A DNA stretch of 64,000 nucleotides from Anammoximicrobium sp964486845 (lineage in GTDB: Bacteria; Planctomycetota; Planctomycetia; Pirellulales; Pirellulaceae): assembly GCA_964486845.1 (NCBI GenBank), contig CAZAQY010000003.1, positions 1-64,000 of the forward strand, written 5' to 3'. Shown piece after piece: positions 8,710 to 18,112 of the stretch. Each line of letters begins with the position of its first letter. The stretch's first letter is position 1. The notes below the pieces were generated by a model. That model saw only the letters and a program-made list of their open reading frames with translations, had not been told where the DNA came from and made no database searches. Position numbers and translations under genes: made by a program.

Positions 8710-9188
8710 CGAACGGAGAGCCGCGCGGCAGTACCAGGCAACGAGGCCCCAAGCGCCACCACGCAGCACACGGTACGGGGATTCTGGTTCGTACAAGTCG
8801 CGGCACCACTCCCACACATTCCCCGCCATATCGTCCAGGCCGAACGCCTTGGACCGTGAGCGCGGGAAGGCGGCGACCGGCGAGGTTCGCTCGAGACCCA
8901 CCACGCCGCTATTACAGATCCCATCTTGCCATCGTTCGCCCCTCGGGTAAAGCAGGCACGTCACGCCACAACCCGGGCTCGCGGATGTGATCCGATTCCT
9001 TCCAGCGCCAGCCGTCCTCCGACCACCAGCGGCGTCCACGGTTCGTAGTCCTTTTTTCGATTGTCCTCGATCCGGTACGTCCCCGCCGGGATTTCGGCGT
9101 AGGCCGCCGGCTCGCGGAGGTCGGTGGCGATCCGCGGATCGCCGAGCCGGCCCAAGGCGAGTCCGAGTTCGAACCGCTCCTTCTTGTC
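8710..9188 (-). pseudogene. FGE-sulfatase (formylglycine-generating-like) domain relic
   Basis: Three different minus-strand frames carry successive pieces of one FGE-sulfatase domain. First comes ALGRLGDPRIATDLREP with EIPAGTYRI. Next is RRWWSEDGWRWKESDHIREP. Last are RSKAFGLDDMAGNVWEWC and RVLRGGAW, the family signature. The middle of the domain (the VSWFEAEAFCRWAG-type segment) is missing between pieces, so there are at least two internal deletions or frameshifts. The 5' part stops at the MITE-like element at 9189 and the 3' part runs into the repeat at 8709. Intact relatives are C-type-lectin-fold proteins, many lacking the catalytic cysteines. This copy cannot make a functional protein. 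Confidence 0.85.
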
Positions 9189-9327
9189 TGGAGTGCGGCG
9201 CCTTGTCGCCGCTTTGGCTTGATCGCATCGCAATCGCTGGCACTTTGGGTTCGGGTGCTCCCTTGAACCCTGACTTCTAGCGTGCTGCCGGCCGCTGCCT
9301 AAAGCGGTGACAAGGCACCGCACTCCA
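9189..9327. mobile_element. MITE-like element with 27-bp terminal inverted repeats
   Basis: TGGAGTGCGGCGCCTTGTCG... (9189-9215) and the complementary arm ending ...CACCGCACTCCA (9301-9327) match at 25 of 27 positions. Each arm is itself partly palindromic (GCGGCGCCTTGTCGCCGC). The 85-bp core has no coding potential. No transposase is present. It sits exactly at the upstream edge of the FGE pseudogene. Confidence 0.75.
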
Positions 9328-9422
9328 AAACTCGGTTGCGGTCGCGCCTCCCCGGCGACGTCCCCTTGCCGACTTGCTGCCCGTGTGCGATCGTTACTGG
9401 GGTCAGACAAAAAGGAAAACCC

Positions 9423-11024
9423 ATGCACGATCCCATTCCCCGCTACTTGATTCCGTTTCATCCCAAGGAAATGCCGCACTTTTTTACCGACGTGCTGATC
9501 ATCGGCGGCGGTTTGGCGGGCTTGCGGGCGGCGATTGCCGTCGATCCACGCTTGTCCGTGCTGGTGGTCACCAAGGACCGGGCAGAGGAATCGAACAGCG
9601 CGTATGCCCAGGGCGGCATCGCGGGCGTCATGGATCCCGGGGACCGGTTCGAGAACCATGTGGCCGATACCTTGACGGCGGGCGGCGACTTGTGCGACCC
9701 GCAAGTCGTGGAGATGGTCGTCCGGGAAGCACCGCAACGGATTCGGGAGTTGATCCAGTGGGGCACGCAGTTTGACACCAAGGCCGGCGAACTCGTCTTG
9801 GGCCGCGAGGGTGGTCACAGCCATTTTCGCATCGTCCACGCCTTGGGCGACGCCACGGGCAAGGAAGTGATGCGGGCGGTGATCGCCTGGACCCGCAAGC
9901 TGCGGCACGTCCGCATCTGGGAGAACACGTTCACGCTCGACTTGCTGACTCATGAGGACGTCTGCCGCGGGGCGCTGATCGCCGGCCCGGTTCACGGCCG
10001 CATGCTGGTTTGGGCCAAGCAGACCATCCTGTGCAGCGGCGGCGCGGGGCAACTGTATCGCGAGTCGACCAATCCGTCGGTTGCCACCGCCGACGGCCAT
10101 GCGATCGCGTATCGGGCCGGCGCCGAGCTGCGGGACATGGAGTTCATGCAGTTCCATCCCACGGTGCTGTACATCGCCGGCAGCAGCCGCAGCCTGATCA
10201 CCGAGGCCATTCGCGGCGAGGGGGCCTACCTGGTGGACCGCAGCGGCTACCGGTTCATGTTCGACTATGACGAGCGCGGGGAACTGGCGCCGCGCGACGT
10301 GGTGTCGCAGGCGATCGTCAGCCAGATGGAAAAGACCCGGCATCCGTGCGTGTACCTGGACCTGAGCCACCTGGACCCGCGGTTCGTGCGGGGGCGTTTT
10401 CCCTTCATCAGCGACACCTGCGGCAAGTTCGGGATCGACATCACCAAGGATCGGATCCCCGTGCGTCCCGGTGCGCACTACATGGTCGGCGGCGTGACCG
10501 TGGACTTGGAAGGCCGCACGACGCTGCCGGGACTGTGGGCGGCGGGCGAAGCGACCTCGACGGGCTTGCACGGGGCTAACCGGCTGGCGTCCAACAGCCT
10601 GTTGGAGAGCATGGTCTACGGCGCCCATGCCGGCCTAGGGGCGTCGCGGGCGGCCAGTCAGACCGACGACAGCTTCCACGCCCTTCCGCTGGAGAATGCC
10701 GCGGTGGAAGAGCCCAACGAGCAATTGGACCTGGGCGACATCCGCAACTCGCTCAAGAGCCTGATGTGGCGAAGTGTCGGGGTGCGCCGCAGCAAGCCGG
10801 ACCTGGTCGAGGCGTTGAACACGATCGCGACCTGGCAACGGTACGTGCTGTTTCGTCAATTCGGCGAGCCCGCCGGCTGGGAGCTACAGAACATGCTGGC
10901 CATCGCGCGGGTGATCGCCCAGGCCGCCCTGCAGCGAGAGGAATCCCGCGGCGTGCACTACCGGACGGACTTTCCGCAGGTGGACAACGGGAGCTGGAAA
11001 AAACGCATCGCGTTCCGGCGTTAG
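9423..11024 (+). CDS. nadB: L-aspartate oxidase
   Basis: 533 aa from ATG 9423, preceded by AAAGGAAAA. It oxidises L-aspartate to iminoaspartate, the first step of de novo NAD synthesis, with FAD in the cytoplasm. Visible family features are the N-terminal Rossmann dinucleotide motif (VLIIGGGLAGLRAA), the SNSAYAQGGIAGV segment, GREGGHSHFRIVHALGDATG, and the C-terminal FAD-binding segment (GLWAAGEATSTGLHGANRLA then SNSLLESMVYG). The helical C-terminal domain typical of NadB over succinate dehydrogenase is present and the length is normal. nadC lies 16 kb away at 27102-28019; nadA is not in the window. The gene stands just downstream of the MITE-like element. Confidence 0.95.
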   Translation: MHDPIPRYLIPFHPKEMPHFFTDVLIIGGGLAGLRAAIAVDPRLSVLVVTKDRAEESNSAYAQGGIAGVMDPGDRFENHVADTLTAGGDLCDPQVVEMVVREAPQRIRELIQWGTQFDTKAGELVLGREGGHSHFRIVHALGDATGKEVMRAVIAWTRKLRHVRIWENTFTLDLLTHEDVCRGALIAGPVHGRMLVWAKQTILCSGGAGQLYRESTNPSVATADGHAIAYRAGAELRDMEFMQFHPTVLYIAGSSRSLITEAIRGEGAYLVDRSGYRFMFDYDERGELAPRDVVSQAIVSQMEKTRHPCVYLDLSHLDPRFVRGRFPFISDTCGKFGIDITKDRIPVRPGAHYMVGGVTVDLEGRTTLPGLWAAGEATSTGLHGANRLASNSLLESMVYGAHAGLGASRAASQTDDSFHALPLENAAVEEPNEQLDLGDIRNSLKSLMWRSVGVRRSKPDLVEALNTIATWQRYVLFRQFGEPAGWELQNMLAIARVIAQAALQREESRGVHYRTDFPQVDNGSWKKRIAFRR

Positions 11025-11110
11025 CACCACGTCCTGACCCTTGTCCCAACAGCCGCCATGCGAGTATGCTTTAGTGGGAACGGGGTCTCGCTTGGGTCGG
11101 AGTTCATGCA

Positions 11111-12988
11111 ATGCCTGAATCAGGGCATCACTTACGCGCCGGTGCTGGGAAAATTTCGTGTTTTTGCCTCCTGTTGGCCGCGGCGTGTGCATCGCCAGTT
11201 CGCAGCAATGACGCAGCCAAGGAGGCGGCGACAAGCACCCAACCGGAACAGACACACGATCAAGTCGCCAATCTGATCCGCGAGTTGGGAGCCGGTGACT
11301 ATGCCAGCCGCGAGAATGCCCAGGCGAAACTGCGCCGCATGGGCCTGGATGTCTTCGACCAATTGTACGAGGCCTTGACCAGTGACGACATCGAGATTGC
11401 GCTGCGGGCTCGCTACGTGTTGTACGGTTTGAACGTGCGTTGGGCCCAGGATGGTGATCCCTTGCGTGTCAAGGAGTTGCTGCGATTCTACGGAGAGAAA
11501 TCCGAGGAGGAACGTAGGAGTCTCGTGGACCAACTGGCCAAGTTGCCGGAGAATCAGGGCTTGGCGGCACTCTGTCGAATTGCACGGTTTGAAACGTCGA
11601 ACCTGCTGTCCAAGCACGCCGCGCTGTCGGTGATGCAACGGAAACCGAACGCGGGCGCGACGGCCATTGCGAGCGTGTCGCAGAGCATTACCGCTTCGCT
11701 GGGAACCAGTCGGCGCGAGGCCGCCCATTGGCTTCGCGTGTATGTTTCGACGCTCACAGATCCGCTGGCAGGCCTTCAGCAATGGGCCAGGATCACCGAC
11801 AAAGAGGAGCAAACGCTCCATAACACCCCCGACCGTTCCTCGCCGGAATTGGTGCGCGACCTGCTCCGCTGGCGTGCCGATCTGCTGGATCGTCTGGGAC
11901 GCGAGGAGGAGCGTCTTGCCGTGATCCTGAAAACGATTGACTTGCTGGATGGAACCCGGCAGCAGTTGCTGGACGCCGTCGATTGGCTCCTGGAGCGACG
12001 AGCTTGGTCGACGATCGAGGAGGTGGCGAAGCGGTTTCCCGAACGCTTTCAGGAAAGCACCGTGCTGCTGTATCGTCTGGCCGAGACCCAGTCCCAAAGC
12101 GGCCGGCACGAAGAGGCGGAAAGAACAGCGGATCAAGCACTTAAGTCAAATCAGGACAACCACCACGAACATCTCCTCGCGGCGTACTCGCTGCAAGAGC
12201 GTGGTCGATTCGAGTGGTCGGACCGCGAATACCGATTTGTGGTCGGTCATTTTCCGCCTAGCTCGCAGGAGGGCTTGCAGGCGAGAATCATGTTCTCCGA
12301 GATGTTGCACGATCTGCTGCGCGAGAAAGAGGCGGGGGAAGCGCTTCGAGATGCGGTGGTGGCCATGGAAAAGGACGAAAACGTTCGGTACCTGGTCGCT
12401 CGTCTCGGCAGGGAACCGGGGAGCATTCCCTCGCGGATGCACTACTTTCTGGCCGAACACGCGCGACTGAGCGGCGATCTGAAACAGCATGTCGAGCACC
12501 TGAAGACAGCCATCGGTCACGATGCGACCGACGCGGACGTGCTGATTGCCATCTACCGCGCCAGCGAAAAGGATCCTGTGTGGCGCAAGGAGACGCTGGA
12601 ACTGATCCGGCAAGCGGCCAGTCAATTCCGCGACGAGGCGGTTGAATACGAACGTCAGGCTGCCGAGGCCCCCACGGAAGACATTCGTGCGATGTACCAT
12701 CGCGAACTGGCCACCGCCCACAACCAACTGGCTTGGCTCGTGTCCAACACGGAGGGAGATTACGACGAAGCCCTGCGAGCCAGCCAGCGCTCCCTGGAAC
12801 TAAGGCCGGAAACAGCAGGGTATATTGACACTCTGGCCCGATGTTTCTACGCGAAAGGGGACTACAAGAACGCGGTTCTGCATCAGTCGCACGCCGTTGA
12901 ACTCGATCCTCATTCCGCCCAGATTCGGCGCCAATTAGAGTTCTTTCGGCAGGCAACTGTTGCCTCGCAGGGCCAAACCGAGAAATAA
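11111..12988 (+). CDS. Exported HEAT/TPR repeat protein
   Basis: 625 aa. The N-terminus has a short hydrophobic export-like segment (ISCFCLLLAAACAS), which could be a signal peptide or a weak lipobox at Cys26. Residues about 50-200 are HEAT-like helices (LGAGDYASRENAQAKLRRMG is the recurrent planctomycete form). From about 300 on come TPR-like helical pairs, ending with clear TPRs near YDEALRASQRSLELRPE and GDYKNAVLHQSHAVELDP. It is probably a periplasmic scaffold. The DUF2752 gene starts 5 bases after its stop, so the two are probably co-transcribed. Confidence 0.75.
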   Translation: MPESGHHLRAGAGKISCFCLLLAAACASPVRSNDAAKEAATSTQPEQTHDQVANLIRELGAGDYASRENAQAKLRRMGLDVFDQLYEALTSDDIEIALRARYVLYGLNVRWAQDGDPLRVKELLRFYGEKSEEERRSLVDQLAKLPENQGLAALCRIARFETSNLLSKHAALSVMQRKPNAGATAIASVSQSITASLGTSRREAAHWLRVYVSTLTDPLAGLQQWARITDKEEQTLHNTPDRSSPELVRDLLRWRADLLDRLGREEERLAVILKTIDLLDGTRQQLLDAVDWLLERRAWSTIEEVAKRFPERFQESTVLLYRLAETQSQSGRHEEAERTADQALKSNQDNHHEHLLAAYSLQERGRFEWSDREYRFVVGHFPPSSQEGLQARIMFSEMLHDLLREKEAGEALRDAVVAMEKDENVRYLVARLGREPGSIPSRMHYFLAEHARLSGDLKQHVEHLKTAIGHDATDADVLIAIYRASEKDPVWRKETLELIRQAASQFRDEAVEYERQAAEAPTEDIRAMYHRELATAHNQLAWLVSNTEGDYDEALRASQRSLELRPETAGYIDTLARCFYAKGDYKNAVLHQSHAVELDPHSAQIRRQLEFFRQATVASQGQTEK

Positions 12989-12993
12989 GTTCG

Positions 12994-13440
12994 ATGCAGG
13001 ACACACCGGCAGCGAGCGATTCTGATGCTCGACATGACTTAGTGTATCATGCCGTCTTTCTGCTCGCCGCTGTGATGGTGATCGTGGTGGCGCTGACCCT
13101 TGAGGTCCGCGACGACCGCGTCGTGCTGCCCATTTTGGGCGTTCCGTTGCCCGAGTCGTGCTGGTTCAAGCGGCTAACCGGAGCCGATTGTCCAGGATGT
13201 GGGTTGACACGAAGCGTGATCGCTTTGGTTCACGGCGAATTTTTTTATGCCTGGCGCTTCAATCCAGGTGGCTACTTCGTTTTCGCCTTGATCGTCTTTC
13301 AGTTACCCTACCGAATCGGCCAGTTTTGGCGGATTTCATGGGGATTTCCTTCCTGGCGACCAACGAAAGCAACCTCGTTTCTGGTCAGCCTTCTGGCGAC
13401 GATTCTGTTTCTCCAATGGGCTGTTCGCTGGTGGCTCTAA
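12994..13440 (+). CDS. DUF2752 membrane protein
   Basis: 148 aa with about three membrane segments (about 20-38, 85-103 and 124-140) and the DUF2752 signature CPGCGLTRSV between the first two. The conserved CxxCGxTR suggests a metal- or redox-sensitive membrane site, but the function of the family is unknown. It follows the HEAT/TPR gene by 5 bases. Confidence 0.85.
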   Translation: MQDTPAASDSDARHDLVYHAVFLLAAVMVIVVALTLEVRDDRVVLPILGVPLPESCWFKRLTGADCPGCGLTRSVIALVHGEFFYAWRFNPGGYFVFALIVFQLPYRIGQFWRISWGFPSWRPTKATSFLVSLLATILFLQWAVRWWL

Positions 13441-13619
13441 AGATATTAAGTCTTTATACAGCAAAGAGTTATGGCCATTCAACGATCTATTCTCGGTTCC
13501 TTCGGGTGGTACGGAGTTTGCGTTCTTTGCGGCTTTCGACTAAACTAAGGGCACCGGCGTGCTACATACGAGTCCCGTGAGAAACGCGGCGACTAGCCCG
13601 CGTGCGGAGGTACAGTCCA

Positions 13620-14867
13620 TTGATTACGCCAGTTAACTTGAACGAGCGCCCGCGCAAGGACCTGGAGCAAATGGCCAAGCGTCAGGGGATCTCCGGGTGG
13701 CGCGAGATGCGGAAGGACCAGTTGGTGCGGGCGTTGAAGAGGAAGGCTGCCAAGGCTGGCCGTCTCGGTGGCGCACCGGCCAAACCATCCAACGGCTCGA
13801 AGACAGCAAAACCAGTGGGCGTAAAGAAATCTGCACCAGCAAGAGCGGCAGGCGCGCCGAAGAAGACCGTGGTCGGCAAGACGAACGGCGCCGGCAAGTC
13901 GAGCGGGTCCGCACGTGTCAAGAGTCCGCTGGTCGCGCAGAGGATCAAGTTGGTTCATGAAGAGCGTGAGCGGCTGCGTGATCTGTCGACGGACCTGTCG
14001 GCAGCTGGCCCGAAGGTACACGGCGCCAGCGCTCGAGGCACCTCCCCGCGGCGGGCCAACGGCAAGGTGCGGCGCGATCGCATCGTGCTGATGGTCCGCG
14101 ATTCGTACTGGCTGCACGCGTACTGGGAAGTCAGCCGGGCGAGCGTCGATCGGGTGCGGGCCGCGATGTGCGAATTCTGGCATACCGCGAAACCGGTGCT
14201 GCGGTTGCTGGAGGTCGACGGAGGCACGACGACCAGCACGGCGGAACGCGTCGTCCGCGAGATCGCGGTTCACGGGGGGGTGAACAACTGGTATCTGGAC
14301 GTCGCGGATCCGCCCAAGAGCTTCCGAGTCGACTTGGGTTACTTGGCAGCCAACGGACGTTTTCATTCCGTGGCGCGAAGCAACTCGGTGACCACGCCTC
14401 GTCCGGGCGCCAGTGATGCGCTGGACCAGAACTGGACGGATGTGGCCCGGAATTTCGAGAAAGTTTACGCGCTCAGCGGCGGGTACAACGAAGAATCGGA
14501 CTGTGGGGACTTGAAGGAACTGTTCGAGGAGCGATTGAACCGCTCGATGGAATCGCCGCTGAACAACAAGTACGGCATCGGCGCGGATGCGGCCTCCGGA
14601 CGCCGCTCGAACTTTGAATTTGACGTCGACGCCGAATTGATCGTTTTTGGCCAGACTCGGCCGGATGCCCACGTTTCGCTGGCCGGACAGCCGGTTCGAC
14701 TGCGGGCGGATGGAACCTTCGTCGTGCGAAAGAGTATGCCGGACCGCCGGCAGGTCTTGCCGGTCGTCGCCGGCAGCCGCGACGGATTGGAGCAGCGGAC
14801 CATCATCCTCGCCATCGAGCGCAATACGAAGGTGATGGAGCCCGTGGTGCGGGACACGGTGGGATAA
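13620..14867 (+). CDS. DUF4912 protein with SAP/Rho-N-like N-terminus
   Basis: 415 aa from TTG 13620. GCGGAGG lies 9 bases before it and the product then begins MITPVNLNERPRKDLEQMAK, whereas the GTG at 13602 would place the ribosome-binding site inside the gene. Residues about 6-45 form a SAP/Rho-N-like helix-extended loop-helix (LEQMAKRQGISGWREMRKDQ, then LVRAL), usually nucleic-acid binding. A Lys/Ala/Ser-rich linker follows to about 125. The DUF4912 domain covers about 150-260 (DRIVLMVRDSYWLHAYWEVS is the signature), and the C-terminal part continues with a beta-rich region (AHVSLAGQPVRLRADGTFVV). The architecture is common in planctomycetes and some clostridia. Role unknown; a DNA- or RNA-associated structural protein is plausible. 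Confidence 0.8.
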   Translation: MITPVNLNERPRKDLEQMAKRQGISGWREMRKDQLVRALKRKAAKAGRLGGAPAKPSNGSKTAKPVGVKKSAPARAAGAPKKTVVGKTNGAGKSSGSARVKSPLVAQRIKLVHEERERLRDLSTDLSAAGPKVHGASARGTSPRRANGKVRRDRIVLMVRDSYWLHAYWEVSRASVDRVRAAMCEFWHTAKPVLRLLEVDGGTTTSTAERVVREIAVHGGVNNWYLDVADPPKSFRVDLGYLAANGRFHSVARSNSVTTPRPGASDALDQNWTDVARNFEKVYALSGGYNEESDCGDLKELFEERLNRSMESPLNNKYGIGADAASGRRSNFEFDVDAELIVFGQTRPDAHVSLAGQPVRLRADGTFVVRKSMPDRRQVLPVVAGSRDGLEQRTIILAIERNTKVMEPVVRDTVG

Positions 14868-15040
14868 GCACACAAGAGGATCTTGGCAGTCCTTCTGCCA
14901 TGCTCGTGTTGCCGATGTTGGTATTTGGATGAGCCGTTAACGAGAACCGCAGGGAGCCCAGATTTTGGTTCTGGCCGCGTGTACAGCCAACATGGGTTGA
15001 TTGCTTGGCGATCTGCCCGCCTTGTTGGATCACACAACCC

Positions 15041-15064
15041 GGAGCCCAGGCTCCCCCTTTTTCC
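15041..15064. terminator. Hairpin with T-run, possible terminator
   Basis: GGAGCC-CA-GGCTCC followed by CCCTTTTTCC in the 279-bp gap between the DUF4912 gene and larE. The stem is short and the loop tight, so it may be a repeat rather than a true intrinsic terminator. The rest of the gap shows nothing recognisable. Confidence 0.35.
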
Positions 15065-15146
15065 ATTGCGGGCTCTCACAAAACGCATCGCCACGGCATT
15101 GCGGTGGAAGGGCTGCCTTTTTTCGTAACTCCGGGAGTTTGCGCCC

Positions 15147-15980
15147 TTGAACGATCTGGACGCCAAACGCGAACAATTGCTCGATCTGCTGCGCAGCTTT
15201 GAAACGTGCGCCGTGGCCTTTTCAGCGGGCGTCGACAGCACCGTCGTTGCCAAGGCGGCCCAGTTGGCCTTGGGAGACCGGGCCGTTGCCGTGACGGGGA
15301 TCAGTCCGAGTCTGGCCGTGGGCGAGTTGGAGGAGGCCCGGCGTCTGGCGGAATGGATCGGCATCCGCCATGAGATGATCGCCACGCACGAGTTCACCAA
15401 AGCCGACTACACCCGCAACGCGCCCGATCGGTGCTACCACTGCAAGTCCGAGTTGTACACGCAGATCGAGCAAGTGGCGCCGCGGTTGAACGTGCGCGTG
15501 ATCGTCAACGGGGCCAACGCCGATGACGCGGGCGATTACCGTCCCGGCGCGCAGGCGGCCGAGGAGCACGTTGTCCGCAGTCCCTTGATGGAATGCGGGA
15601 TCGGCAAGACCGAGGTGCGGCAGTTGGCGGCGCATTGGGGTCTGCCGATCTGGGACAAGCCGGCGATGCCGTGCCTGGCCAGCCGCGTCGCGTACGGCGA
15701 AGAGGTCACACCGGAGCGGCTGAGCATGATCGACCGGGCGGAGCAATTGCTCCGCGACCGCGGCTTGCGGACCGTGCGCGTGCGGTACCACCGAGGAGAC
15801 CTGGCACGCCTGGAAGTGCCGGCCGAGGAATTAGGACGGCTCGTGGCGGAACCTACGCGGCGCACCTTGGTCGACGGTCTGAAGGAGCTGGGCTTTCGCT
15901 TCATCACGATCGACCTGGAGGGGTTCCGCTCCGGCAGCCTCAATGCGCTGGTGCCGTTGGAAGTCCTGCAGCCGGGCTAA
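15147..15980 (+). CDS. larE: ATP-dependent sacrificial sulfur transferase LarE
   Basis: 277 aa from TTG 15147, with GGGAGT upstream. LarE adenylates a carboxyl group of the pyridinium precursor and gives up sulfur from its own cysteine, building the nickel-pincer (NPN) cofactor of lactate racemase and related enzymes. The PP-loop ATP pyrophosphatase motif is FSAGVDST (25-32). CYHCKSELY at 96-104 is typical. The sacrificial cysteine is conserved at Cys176 (KPAMPCLASR), the same number as in the Lactobacillus plantarum enzyme. larB, larC and larA are not in the window, so the nickel-inserting steps are encoded elsewhere or the enzyme serves another pathway. Its stop overlaps the stop of the convergent GYF gene by 4 bases. 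Confidence 0.9.
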   Translation: MNDLDAKREQLLDLLRSFETCAVAFSAGVDSTVVAKAAQLALGDRAVAVTGISPSLAVGELEEARRLAEWIGIRHEMIATHEFTKADYTRNAPDRCYHCKSELYTQIEQVAPRLNVRVIVNGANADDAGDYRPGAQAAEEHVVRSPLMECGIGKTEVRQLAAHWGLPIWDKPAMPCLASRVAYGEEVTPERLSMIDRAEQLLRDRGLRTVRVRYHRGDLARLEVPAEELGRLVAEPTRRTLVDGLKELGFRFITIDLEGFRSGSLNALVPLEVLQPG

Positions 15981-16207
15981 TCCCCGTGGTACTCGGTTTC
16001 GACTTCCTTGCCGATCTTGTCCGGCTGGTCCCGGAACGCGGCTTCGAACAGCCCGTTGACTTCTTCGGCCGGGAACCAGGGGGAGTCATCCTTGCGGACC
16101 CACGAACCCTCTTTGATGATGCCTTCGCGGACCCTGGCCAACAGATCGGCTCCAGAGATGGGGCCTTCGGTCCTGCCTCCGATTTTGTGGAACCACTTGG
16201 TCGCCAT
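15977..16207 (-). CDS. GYF-domain protein
   Basis: 76 aa from ATG 16207, preceded by GAGGAGG. The whole protein is one GYF_2-type domain (KWFHKIGGRTEGPISGADLL, then the WVRKDDSPWFPAEEV segment). GYF domains bind proline-rich peptides; in bacteria they are often fused to membrane proteins, but here the domain stands alone. It is downstream of the sulfite reductase gene on the same strand (79-base gap), so it may be co-transcribed, and its end overlaps larE convergently. Confidence 0.8.
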   Translation of the reverse strand: MATKWFHKIGGRTEGPISGADLLARVREGIIKEGSWVRKDDSPWFPAEEVNGLFEAAFRDQPDKIGKEVETEYHGD

Positions 16208-16286
16208 GATGTTCCTCCTCACGCGGCACTGCCGCCACAACCAAGGATAGGCGCGGCGTGCGCCCATCCCGCGAACTTGCACACGA

Positions 16287-18008
16287 TTACTTGGGGGCGG
16301 CCTGCGATCGTTCTGCCCAGGCCAGCAGATCCTCCTTGCCCTTGCGGTGGCAAAAGTCGCCGAACGTCTCGTCTGAAAGGCGCTCCTGCCGGAAATAGGC
16401 GAGCAACGGGACCAGGGTCGGCACGATCTCGGGCGCCGGAACCAAGTCTTGGTAGATGAAGTTCAGCCGATCGCCCGCGAGCCGGCCGCCCAACAGCACC
16501 GTGTATCTGCCGGCGGCTTTGCCAACCAGGCCAACATCGCAATTGTATGGCCGGGCGCACCCGTTGGGGCAACCCGTCATGCGAACGGTGAATGCCTCCC
16601 CAGAGAGGCCCAACCGGGCCAACTCGATTTCCAGTTGGTCGATGACGCCCGGCAGCGCCCGTTCGCTGTCGGTGATCGCCAAGCCGCACGTCGGCAGGGC
16701 CACGCACGCCATGGACCAACGGCGAACCGTGGATGTTTCCTCGGACAGCCTCACCCGGTGACTCCGCAGGATCTCCTCCAGCTCGTCCTTGACGGACGGA
16801 GCCAAGTCGGTCAGCAAAATGCTCTGGTGAGCCGTCAGCCGGATGCCGGGACCGAAACGGCGGCAGATCTCCCGCAACGCCGACTTCAACCGCGTCTGGT
16901 CGTTGTCCTGAATGCGGCCGTTTTCGATGTTCAGCCCATAGAAGCACTTTCCATCGCCCTGGTCGTCCCAGCCCAGGTGGTCGTTCACGCCGCCGACGTC
17001 GTCGCTCTGGGGCGCCGACAACGGCGCACCGAAGTACTCTTCGACCTTCGCCTTGAACCGTTCCAGTCCCCAGGTATGGATCAAGTACTTCATACGTGCC
17101 AGCTTTCGGTCCGCCCGGTTGCCAAAATCGCGTTGCACCTTGACGGCGGCCTCGGCGACCCCGACGGCCTGTTCGGGCGTGATGAAGGCCAGCCGTTGAG
17201 CCAGCGCCGGGAACGTCGCCTTGTTGCTGGGGGTCACTCCCTGGCCGCCGCCGACCAGCACGTTGTAGCCGGCGATCGTCCCGTCGCGGACGACCGCCAG
17301 AAATCCGAGGTCGTGCGTGTAGATATCGGTGCAGTTGTCGGAGGCAAAACCCACGGCCATTTTGAATTTGCGCGGCAGGTACACCTTTCCGTAAATAGGT
17401 TCCACCTCATCATCCGTCCCTCCGCCTGCCAGCTGTTGTTCGCCGGTATCGGGGTCCCCGATCCACAGCTCGTGATAGGCCGGCGTGCGAGGTGTAAAAT
17501 GCAATGCCAACGCGTCGACCAAGGCCTGCACTTCCTGATAAATCGGGTGCTTATAGGGCGCCGGGCAGCCCATCACATTTCGCGACACGTCGCCGCAACC
17601 CGCCAGCGTCGTCAGCTGCACCTGATTGATCCGGCGGATTGCCTCCCGCAAATTGCCTTTCAGCACGCCGTGCAATTGCAGGGCCTGGCGGCTGGTGATG
17701 CGGAGGGTCGTATTGCCCAATTCGTCGCACAGGTCCAGTTCGGCCAACAGTTGCCGGCTGGTGAGCTTGCCGCCTGGCACTTTCGTCCGGACCATGAAAC
17801 TGATCGCTTTGCCGCTCTGGCCTGCTTTCCGAGCGGCGGCCCGATCGTCGCGATTGTCCTGCTGGTACGTGCCGTGGTGCTTGAGCAGTTGCACGCTGGC
17901 TTTGCTGAAGCCGTCCGTTCCATCCAGCAGTTCCTGGGCGATCGTGCCGCGAAGATAGTCGCTTTGGAGTTTGACTGTTTCAACAGGACTGACTCTGGCT
18001 TCGGACAT
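16287..18008 (-). CDS. Sirohaem/4Fe-4S sulfite reductase
   Basis: 573 aa. It reduces sulfite to sulfide with six electrons for cysteine synthesis. The sirohaem-[4Fe-4S] ligands are CVALPTC (Cys435, Cys441) and CPNGC (Cys480, Cys484). The two ferredoxin-like half-domains, the two sirohaem domains, VMGCPAPYKHP and VGGGQGVTPSNK are in the expected order and the length is that of CysI and plant-type Sir. No flavoprotein subunit (CysJ) is adjacent, so electrons may come from ferredoxin; a 7Fe ferredoxin gene is 2 kb away. cysI versus sir cannot be decided from sequence alone, and a nitrite reductase is less likely. Confidence 0.9.
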   Translation of the reverse strand: MSEARVSPVETVKLQSDYLRGTIAQELLDGTDGFSKASVQLLKHHGTYQQDNRDDRAAARKAGQSGKAISFMVRTKVPGGKLTSRQLLAELDLCDELGNTTLRITSRQALQLHGVLKGNLREAIRRINQVQLTTLAGCGDVSRNVMGCPAPYKHPIYQEVQALVDALALHFTPRTPAYHELWIGDPDTGEQQLAGGGTDDEVEPIYGKVYLPRKFKMAVGFASDNCTDIYTHDLGFLAVVRDGTIAGYNVLVGGGQGVTPSNKATFPALAQRLAFITPEQAVGVAEAAVKVQRDFGNRADRKLARMKYLIHTWGLERFKAKVEEYFGAPLSAPQSDDVGGVNDHLGWDDQGDGKCFYGLNIENGRIQDNDQTRLKSALREICRRFGPGIRLTAHQSILLTDLAPSVKDELEEILRSHRVRLSEETSTVRRWSMACVALPTCGLAITDSERALPGVIDQLEIELARLGLSGEAFTVRMTGCPNGCARPYNCDVGLVGKAAGRYTVLLGGRLAGDRLNFIYQDLVPAPEIVPTLVPLLAYFRQERLSDETFGDFCHRKGKEDLLAWAERSQAAPK

Positions 18009-18112
18009 ATTGTATAACGCTCCAGTATTGTGCTCTTACGCCGGTCCCCCCGGCGACGCCGGCCGCCACACCGACGGACGGCCCACCGGCTTCAGAAAAG
18101 GATGGACATACT

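Noticed and set aside
8961..10628. 555-aa minus-strand frame across nadB
   Set aside because: Only its last roughly 60 residues (the FGE-like piece) are meaningful; the rest is antisense to nadB.
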